This document shows positions 1 through 6,516 of a stretch of DNA of 6,516 nt, piece by piece. Where the stretch lies: positions 1-6,516 of the forward strand of contig JAUTWY010000100.1 in NCBI GenBank assembly GCA_030838305.1. The letters are read 5' to 3'. The translations under genes and the position numbers were made by a program. The stretch's first letter is position 1; every line of letters starts with the position of its first letter. The DNA comes from Acidobacteriaceae bacterium (GTDB lineage: Bacteria > Acidobacteriota > Terriglobia > Terriglobales > Acidobacteriaceae). Under the pieces are notes generated by a model. That model saw only the letters and a program-made list of their open reading frames with translations, made no database searches and was not told the DNA's origin.

Positions 1-123
1 ACCTTCCAGGGCATTGTGGACGAAGTAAATGAAGACCGCGAGACCCTGAAAGTGATGGTAACGATTTTCGGCCGCTCTACCCCCGTCGAGTTGGAATTTA
101 ATCAGGTGGAGAAGGTGGCATAG
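1..123 (+). CDS. nusG: Transcription termination/antitermination protein NusG, C-terminal fragment (KOW domain)
   Basis: The frame is open from base 1 to the TAG at 121-123 and gives 40 residues; the N-terminal part lies outside the window. The residues match the end of the NusG KOW domain: TFQGIVDEV, then LKVMVTIFGRSTPVELEF and QVEKV, very close to the E. coli NusG tail. NusG binds the RNA polymerase clamp through its NGN domain (not visible here), while the KOW domain contacts Rho or ribosomal protein S10 and so couples transcription to translation. Its place directly before rplK is the classic secE-nusG-rplK arrangement. Only 52 nt separate it from rplK and no intrinsic terminator is seen, so co-transcription is likely. 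Confidence 0.96.
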   Translation, partial: TFQGIVDEVNEDRETLKVMVTIFGRSTPVELEFNQVEKVA

Positions 124-131
124 CTTAGATC

Positions 132-151
132 GTGTGGGCGCGTCCCCACAC
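132..151 (+). other. Small intercistronic hairpin between nusG and rplK
   Basis: GTGTGGG (132-138) pairs perfectly with CCCACAC (145-151) around a 6-nt loop. No T-run follows, so it is not an intrinsic terminator. It could act in mRNA processing or stability. The rplK ribosome binding site follows at 163-167. Confidence 0.5.
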
Positions 152-175
152 CGACAGAAATTAGGGATGAATTAA

Positions 176-607
176 ATGGCCAAGAAAGTTACAGGTTTCG
201 TAAAGCTTCAGATTGCGGCAGGCAAGGCAACCCCGGCTCCTCCTGTGGGCCCAGCACTGGGCCAGGCGCAGATCAACATCATGGAGTTCTGCAAGCAGTT
301 CAATGCCCGCACCAATCAGAAGGAGATGGAGGGATTGATCATCCCCGTCGTGGTGTCGGTCTATAACGACCGGTCCTTCACCTTCATTACCAAGACGCCG
401 CCGGCCTCGATTCTTCTAAAGCGAGCGGCTGGCATCGCCAAGGGCTCCGGCACTCCGAACAAAGACAAAGTTGGCAAGGTGACGGCGAAGCAAATTGAAG
501 ACATCGCGAGACAGAAAATGCCTGACCTGAATGCCGCGTCGGTGGAAACCGCAATGAAGAGCGTTCGCGGCACGGCGCGCTCGATGGGCATTGAAGTGGT
601 CGGATAA
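176..607 (+). CDS. rplK: 50S ribosomal protein L11
   Basis: The protein has 143 residues, the usual L11 length (141-142 in most bacteria). L11 binds the GTPase-associated region of 23S rRNA near position 1070 and forms the stalk base with L10 and L7/L12, where elongation factors and the stringent-response enzyme RelA act. The N-terminal domain holds the proline-rich segment PAPPVGPALGQ (residues 20-30), the thiopeptide antibiotic contact region; its prolines are intact. KTPPAS (73-78) marks the linker to the RNA-binding C-terminal domain, which ends in the typical VRGTARSMGIEV segment. The start is supported by AGGGA at 163-167, 8 nt before the ATG. It follows nusG and precedes rplA, as in most bacteria. 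Nothing looks broken. Confidence 0.98.
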   Translation: MAKKVTGFVKLQIAAGKATPAPPVGPALGQAQINIMEFCKQFNARTNQKEMEGLIIPVVVSVYNDRSFTFITKTPPASILLKRAAGIAKGSGTPNKDKVGKVTAKQIEDIARQKMPDLNAASVETAMKSVRGTARSMGIEVVG

Positions 608-609
608 AT

Positions 610-638
610 CGCTGGACAGCCGCCTCGGCTGTCCAGCG
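610..638 (+). other. Perfect 13-bp hairpin after rplK
   Basis: Bases 610-622 are the exact reverse complement of 626-638, with a 3-nt CCT loop (or 12 bp with a 5-nt loop). The stem starts 3 nt after the rplK stop codon. No T-run follows; the next bases are AGCGAAGCGAG. It is therefore a very stable intercistronic hairpin rather than a standard terminator. It may protect the rplK mRNA end, serve as a processing site or cause pausing. Its role is not shown by sequence alone. Confidence 0.75.
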
Positions 639-689
639 AGCGAAGCGAGCCAGGCTCCACGAGGCTGATGGAAGGGACGTTGAGATTTC

Positions 690-707
690 GCGGGCCAGGG
701 CGCCCGC
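690..707 (+). other. GC-rich hairpin in the rplK-rplA spacer
   Basis: GCGGGC (690-695) pairs with GCCCGC (702-707) around a 6-nt loop. It lies between the large hairpin at 610-638 and the L1-like structure at 722-767. It may be part of the folded rplA leader; no specific function can be read. Confidence 0.4.
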
Positions 708-721
708 GCCCCATGGAAGTA

Positions 722-767
722 GTCGAAAGCACCACGGCTCACCGGGTAACGATGAGCGGTGGGAGAC
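722..767 (+). promoter_or_regulatory. Candidate ribosomal protein L1 binding site (23S rRNA mimic) in the rplA leader
   Basis: A hairpin with stem 732-741 / 753-762 (9 of 10 positions paired, one G-G mismatch) sits just before the rplA Shine-Dalgarno (768-772). Its flanks read GAAAGCACCAC on the 5' side (725-735) and GGTGGGAG on the 3' side (758-765). In E. coli 23S rRNA the L1-binding helix pairs GGUGGGAG with GAAAUACCACC, so the two strands are nearly reproduced, in permuted order. A short outer helix GTC (722-724) with GAC (765-767) could close the asymmetric loop. L1 is known to repress its own operon by binding mRNA that imitates its rRNA site; in E. coli that site lies before rplK. Placement before rplA here is inference. 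Confidence 0.55.
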
Positions 768-779
768 AAGGAAAGCAAA

Positions 780-1487
780 ATGAAAAAAGAAGGAAAGAAT
801 ATTGCCAAGGCGCATGCCGCCGTCGAGCAGCGCCCCTACACTCTGCAAGATGCGGTCCCGCTATTGCAGAAGGTCAAGTTCGCCAAATTTGACGAAACCG
901 TCGAGATCACGTTGCGCCTCGGCGTCGATCCCAAGCACGCCGACCAGATGGTGCGCGGCACAGTCGTTTTGCCGCATGGACTGGGGAAATCCAAAAAGGT
1001 TCTCGTGATCGCTTCCGGCGACAAGATCAGAGAAGCGGAAGCTGCGGGCGCCGATTACGCCGGCGGCGAAGAGATGGTCGAGAAGATCACGAAAGAGAAC
1101 TGGACCGATTTCGACGCTCTGATCGCTACTCCCGACGTGATGAAATCCGTCGGACGGCTGGGAAAGATTCTCGGTCCCAAAGGCCTGATGCCGAATCCGA
1201 AGACCGGAACAGTCACGGTGGATGTGGCCAAGGCAGTCCAGGAAGTGAAAGCCGGCAAGGTCGAGTTCCGCACCGACAAGACGGCGCTGGTGCATGTTCC
1301 GGTGGGTAAGATTTCATTCTCGCCCGACAAGTTAATCGAGAACGCAACGGTGCTGATCACCAGCGTGATCAAAGCCAAGCCGTCAGTGGCCAAGGGAAAG
1401 TACATCAAAGGCTGCACCTTAAGCTCGACCATGGGGCCTGGAATCTTGCTGGATACGGCTCCGATCGAGACCGCAGCCAAGGCGTAA
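780..1487 (+). CDS. rplA: 50S ribosomal protein L1
   Basis: The protein has 235 residues (E. coli L1 has 234). L1 binds 23S rRNA helices 76-78, forms the mobile L1 stalk that helps release E-site tRNA, and in many bacteria represses its own mRNA. The first RNA-binding strand region KFDETVEITLRLGVD (36-50) and VRGTVVLPHGLGK (58-70) are typical. The L1 signature runs from about M121 to N139 and includes GRLGKILGPKG and LMPN. Domain I returns at HVPVGKISF (172-180). I chose the ATG at 780 because AAGGA (768-772) lies 7 nt upstream and the length fits. A GTG at 759 in the same frame would add seven residues but has a weaker ribosome site and falls inside the hairpin. The 172-nt leader is unusually long for an rplK-rplA junction and holds a possible L1 autoregulatory site. 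Confidence 0.97.
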   Translation: MKKEGKNIAKAHAAVEQRPYTLQDAVPLLQKVKFAKFDETVEITLRLGVDPKHADQMVRGTVVLPHGLGKSKKVLVIASGDKIREAEAAGADYAGGEEMVEKITKENWTDFDALIATPDVMKSVGRLGKILGPKGLMPNPKTGTVTVDVAKAVQEVKAGKVEFRTDKTALVHVPVGKISFSPDKLIENATVLITSVIKAKPSVAKGKYIKGCTLSSTMGPGILLDTAPIETAAKA

Positions 1488-1494
1488 GCGAAAT

Positions 1495-1532
1495 GCCGGG
1501 CTGCGCCCGGCGGACAGCCGAGACGGTTGTCC
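1495..1532 (+). other. Two tandem hairpins in the rplA-rplJ spacer
   Basis: Hairpin one pairs GCCGGGC (1495-1501) with GCCCGGC (1505-1511) around TGC. Hairpin two starts at the very next base and pairs GGACAGCC (1512-1519) with GGTTGTCC (1525-1532), eight pairs including one G-U, around GAGAC. No T-run follows. This is where many bacteria carry the L10-L12 autoregulatory leader, but the spacer is only 71 nt and I cannot identify the L10 kink-turn motif. The pair could be a reduced regulatory leader or an RNA-processing site. Confidence 0.55.
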
Positions 1533-1558
1533 CTAAAAGGACATAAGAGGATTCGACA

Positions 1559-2107
1559 ATGGCGGTTACCAAAGCAAGAAAACAGGAACAGGTCGAAAAG
1601 CTAAGTAAGGACCTGAAAAACGTATCCAACGCGGTTGTGGCCACCTACTCAAAGATGACTGTGGCGCAAGACTACGAACTGCGCAAAGCATTGCGCGGCG
1701 CGGGCGCGAAGTATCAGGTCGTGAAGAACACACTGGCAGAGCGTGCGGCCAAGGGCACCAAGATCGAGGAAGGTCTGAAGAACCTTTCCGGCGTGACCTC
1801 CATCGCTTACACCACGGGCGATCCCGTGGCCATGGCCAAGGCGCTGACCAAGTATGCCAAAGATACTCCGGAGTTCACTTTCAAAGTGGGCGTAGTCGAA
1901 GGCCGCGTGATTACGATCAAAGAGATCGAAGCGTTGGCCAGCATGCCGTCGAAGGACGAGTTGATGTCGAAGCTGCTGTTCCTGATCAATGCTCCGGCGC
2001 AGCGTCTGGTGACAGTATTGAACGCGGTGGGGCGCAACCTGGCTGTGGTGGTCGATCAGGGCGTGCAGCAGAAAAAGTTCAAGGAAGAGGCTGGGGCTGG
2101 AGCTTGA
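1559..2107 (+). CDS. rplJ: 50S ribosomal protein L10
   Basis: The protein has 182 residues, slightly longer than E. coli L10 (165) but usual for many phyla. L10 anchors L7/L12 dimers to the ribosome: the N-terminal domain binds 23S rRNA beside L11, and the C-terminal helix carries the L7/L12 dimers. The N-terminal domain shows the typical LRKALRGAGAKYQVVKNTLAERA stretch in two parts: LRKALRGAGA (41-50) and KYQVVKNTLAERA (51-63). The C-terminal third, from about SKDELMSKLL through VLNAVGRNLAVVVDQ to KKFKEEAG, matches the stalk helix. AAGAGGA (1545-1551) lies 7 nt before the ATG. It sits between rplA and rplL as expected. In E. coli the L10-L12 complex represses this mRNA; the equivalent site is not clear here. 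Confidence 0.97.
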   Translation: MAVTKARKQEQVEKLSKDLKNVSNAVVATYSKMTVAQDYELRKALRGAGAKYQVVKNTLAERAAKGTKIEEGLKNLSGVTSIAYTTGDPVAMAKALTKYAKDTPEFTFKVGVVEGRVITIKEIEALASMPSKDELMSKLLFLINAPAQRLVTVLNAVGRNLAVVVDQGVQQKKFKEEAGAGA

Positions 2108-2123
2108 GCCGCAGTTGCACAGG

Positions 2124-2150
2124 TTTCGGGACGGTGAGAGCCGTCCGAAA
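2124..2150 (+). other. Bulged hairpin in the rplJ-rplL spacer
   Basis: Bases 2124-2134 pair with 2141-2150 (ten pairs with one bulged G on the 5' arm) around the loop TGAGAG. The stem is flanked by AAA and followed by AGGTTTAGTT, too weak a T-tract for a confident terminator. The whole 186-nt spacer (2108-2293) has no ORF of note; the rest is unstructured or contains the short near-palindrome at 2201-2214. The hairpin might tune rplJ versus rplL levels, since L7/L12 is needed in several copies per ribosome. Confidence 0.5.
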
Positions 2151-2293
2151 AGGTTTAGTTATCGGAAAGTCAGGGGTTGCGCGGTTCAGATTCAGGCGTT
2201 GTCTGGCGCCGGACATTGAGCCTGTCGCACTGGAAACCCGGCCCAAGGTAACAAAATCAAGAAATTCATAACTCGAAAAGTGGAGAAATTAAC

Positions 2294-2677
2294 ATGGCAG
2301 ACCTGCAACAGTTGGAAGAGTCAATCGTAGGGTTGTCGCTGCTGGACGCGGCGCAACTGGTCAAGAAACTCGAAGAGCGCCTCGGTGTGTCCGCGGCGGC
2401 AGCCGCCCCGGTAATGATGGCGGGTGGTGGCGGCGCAGCAGCGGGCGCGGCTCCGGCGGAAGAGAAGACGGAGTTCACCGTTATGCTCAAAGAAGTCGGC
2501 GCCAACAAGATCAACGTCATCAAGGCCGTCCGCGAAGTCACCAGCCTGGGCTTGAAAGAAGCCAAGGAACTGGTGGATGGAGCGCCCAAGGCCATCAAGG
2601 AAGGCGTTTCCAAGGACGAAGCCGAGACCATCAAAAAGAAGTTTACCGAGGCGGGCGCTGTTGTGGAAGTGAAGTGA
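2294..2677 (+). CDS. rplL: 50S ribosomal protein L7/L12
   Basis: The protein has 127 residues (E. coli 120). L7/L12 dimers form the flexible ribosomal stalk that recruits and stimulates the GTPase factors EF-Tu, EF-G, IF2 and RF3. Residues 1-32 are the dimerization domain that binds the L10 helix. Residues 33-57 form the Ala/Gly-rich hinge. Residues 58-127 are the factor-binding domain: EFTVMLKEVGANKINVIK (60-77), VREVTSLGLKEAKELV (79-94) and KEGVSKDEAE (102-111) are near-identical to the family, with the key lysine and arginine positions present. GGAG (2282-2285) lies 8 nt before the ATG. The 186-nt gap from rplJ is longer than in E. coli. The stop is followed within about 30 nt by a terminator-like element. 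Confidence 0.98.
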   Translation: MADLQQLEESIVGLSLLDAAQLVKKLEERLGVSAAAAAPVMMAGGGGAAAGAAPAEEKTEFTVMLKEVGANKINVIKAVREVTSLGLKEAKELVDGAPKAIKEGVSKDEAETIKKKFTEAGAVVEVK

Positions 2678-2690
2678 CCGCGCCTAGCGG

Positions 2691-2732
2691 GCGTGAGCCG
2701 AGACGTCCGTCACGCGGCTTTTTGCGTGACGG
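2691..2732 (+). terminator. Terminator/attenuator-like element with competing hairpins after rplL
   Basis: AGCCG (2696-2700) can pair with CGGCT (2715-2719), with CGT (2704-2706) pairing ACG (2712-2714) inside; TTTTT (2719-2723) follows, giving an intrinsic-terminator shape. A competing perfect 9-bp hairpin pairs 2707-2715 with 2724-2732 and puts the T-run in its loop. A third option pairs GCGTGA (2691-2696) with TCACGC (2710-2715). Because TCACGC can pair either way, the folds exclude one another. Partial termination between rplL and rpoB is known in E. coli; it is inferred here. Confidence 0.5.
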
Positions 2733-2765
2733 GTGGCGAAGCGGGAGCCTGCTGCGGTCATCCTC

Positions 2766-2790
2766 ATCCTGAGCGTTCTTCGCGAAGGAT
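2766..2790 (+). repeat. Dispersed-repeat-like hairpin
   Basis: ATCCT (2766-2770) pairs with AGGAT (2786-2790), and GCG (2773-2775) with CGC (2781-2783), with a tandem GA/GA mismatch between them and loop TTCTT. The wording (TCATCCTGAGCG then CGCGAAGGATCC) resembles short palindromic intergenic repeats that I associate with acidobacterial and related genomes. Only one copy is in this window, so the repeat status rests on recollection. Confidence 0.4.
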
Positions 2791-2800
2791 CCAGTGGCGC

Positions 2801-2818
2801 CCGTGCCCGCAAGCACGG
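2801..2818 (+). other. Hairpin upstream of the candidate rpoB promoter
   Basis: CCGTGC (2801-2806) pairs perfectly with GCACGG (2813-2818) around CCGCAA. It follows the repeat-like hairpin by ten bases and may belong to the same element. No T-run follows. Confidence 0.4.
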
Positions 2819-2865
2819 TCCCGCACCAGATCCTGTGCAAGTCTCAGGAAATATTCAGGTTCTAG

Positions 2866-2894
2866 TTGTGAAGCCGGGGCGGTAGTGCTAGCAT
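2866..2894 (+). promoter_or_regulatory. Candidate sigma-70-type promoter for rpoB
   Basis: TTGTGA (2866-2871) as -35, a 17-nt spacer, and TAGCAT (2889-2894) as -10, preceded by an extended TGC (2886-2888). Each hexamer matches consensus at four of six positions; the ideal spacer and the TG extension add support. An AT-rich TATATAAC (2896-2903) follows. Transcription would start near 2901 and give a leader of about 300 nt. Weak promoters of this kind occur by chance, so this stays tentative. Confidence 0.35.
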
Positions 2895-2929
2895 CTATAT
2901 AACACCGCTTCCCCTGGCCTCACTCAATC

Positions 2930-3179
2930 GCGGGCGAGACCCGCAGGGAAGCTTGGGCACTGTTCCGTGGGCAGGCGGAACGGAAACGGCCGAAGGAAAC
3001 TGGCGCGAAACGTACAAATCAAGATTGGCGAAACGCCTTGCACGGCGTCTGCGGGAAGACTATTCCCTGCAGTCGCCCCGTCGTGTTTTCCGGCATAAAC
3101 AAGTTCGCAGCAACGTCTTAAGCAGCGCGGCGCGATGGGCGCCCCACATTCCGCGGGTTATCGCAGCGCACGGCTGCGC
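2930..3179 (+). promoter_or_regulatory. Structured rpoB leader with several hairpins
   Basis: Perfect or near-perfect stems are visible: GCGGG/CCCGC (2930-2944); GTTCCG/CGGAAC (2962-2981); ACGCC/GGCGT (3033-3048); directly stacked CTGCGGGAA with TTCCC-T-GCAG (3049-3072, one bulged T); and GCGCA/TGCGC (3166-3179). The sequence GAAAC occurs four times between the second and third stems (2983, 2996, 3007, 3030). I do not recognise a known riboswitch or leader family. It may be a regulatory leader or simply a long untranslated region. Confidence 0.35.
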
Positions 3180-3202
3180 CTGACATTGGGAGTTTCTTGA
3201 CG

Positions 3203-6516
<3,314 letters not shown>

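Larger units (their letters stand above)
2678..3202 (+). other. 525-nt gene-free rplL-rpoB intergenic region with regulatory structures
   Basis: No convincing gene is seen here. In order it holds: a short hairpin at 2678-2690, a terminator-like element with alternative folds (2691-2732), a repeat-like hairpin (2766-2790), a second hairpin (2801-2818), a candidate promoter (2866-2894), and a roughly 300-nt leader with hairpins at 2930-2944, 2962-2981, 3033-3048, 3049-3072 and 3166-3179. The rpoB ribosome binding site GGGAG is at 3188-3192. E. coli has an attenuator and an RNase III site in the same junction, so regulation of polymerase against ribosomal protein expression is the natural reading. 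Confidence 0.6.

Noticed and set aside
759..779. GTG at 759 as the rplA start
   Set aside because: The ATG at 780 has AAGGA at proper spacing and gives the usual L1 length, while the GTG lies inside the hairpin that precedes this Shine-Dalgarno.
668..892. 74-codon frame overlapping the rplA start
   Set aside because: It is a shadow of the spacer and the rplA 5' end in another frame; the L1 frame is certain.
1488..1558. Canonical L10-L12 autoregulatory leader before rplJ
   Set aside because: The spacer is only 71 nt and I could not identify the kink-turn and flanking motifs typical of that leader; only two simple hairpins are supported.
2693..2902. 69-codon open frame after rplL, and the opposite-strand frame at 2643-2840
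   Set aside because: Both overlap the terminator-like element and the repeat-like hairpin, and have no family resemblance.
2953..3183. 76-codon TTG-start open frame in the rpoB leader with a basic stretch
   Set aside because: Rare start codon, no good ribosome site, no recognisable family and overlap with several RNA hairpins. The arginine richness fits GC-rich noncoding sequence.

Overview
The window is a bacterial ribosomal protein / RNA polymerase operon, all on the + strand: the 3' end of nusG, then rplK (L11), rplA (L1), rplJ (L10), rplL (L7/L12) and the first 1104 codons of rpoB, which runs off the right edge. Moderately high GC, the order nusG-rplKAJL-rpoB, the wording of the RpoB N-terminus and a dispersed-repeat-like hairpin ahead of rpoB suggest an acidobacterium of the Koribacter / Terriglobia kind. 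That placement is inference from sequence flavour, not a search.

Layout: nusG tail (1-123); 52-nt gap with a small hairpin; rplK (176-607); 172-nt gap with a perfect 13-bp hairpin and, just before the rplA ribosome binding site, a structure that resembles the L1 binding site of 23S rRNA; rplA (780-1487); 71-nt gap with two tandem hairpins; rplJ (1559-2107); 186-nt gap with one bulged hairpin; rplL (2294-2677); a 525-nt gene-free stretch with a terminator-like element that has competing folds, a repeat-like hairpin, a plausible promoter and a long structured leader; rpoB (3203 to the end).

The genes work together: NusG is a transcription elongation factor, L11, L10 and L7/L12 build the ribosomal stalk that recruits translation factors, L1 forms the opposite stalk, and RpoB is the beta subunit of RNA polymerase. 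The junction elements look suited to setting different expression for ribosomal proteins and polymerase: possible L1 feedback before rplA, partial termination after rplL and a separate promoter before rpoB.

The most striking point is inside rpoB. Relative to E. coli beta, about 61 residues are inserted in the protrusion domain, carrying eight cysteines in two zinc-ribbon modules. The first module (CxC-x12-CxxC, preceded by Trp-Glu) has the same cysteine spacing as the N-terminal zinc-binding domain of the beta' subunit RpoC. This beta subunit therefore appears to carry a beta'-like zinc domain plus a second zinc ribbon. A second, highly charged insertion of about 42 residues lies C-terminal to the rifampicin region.
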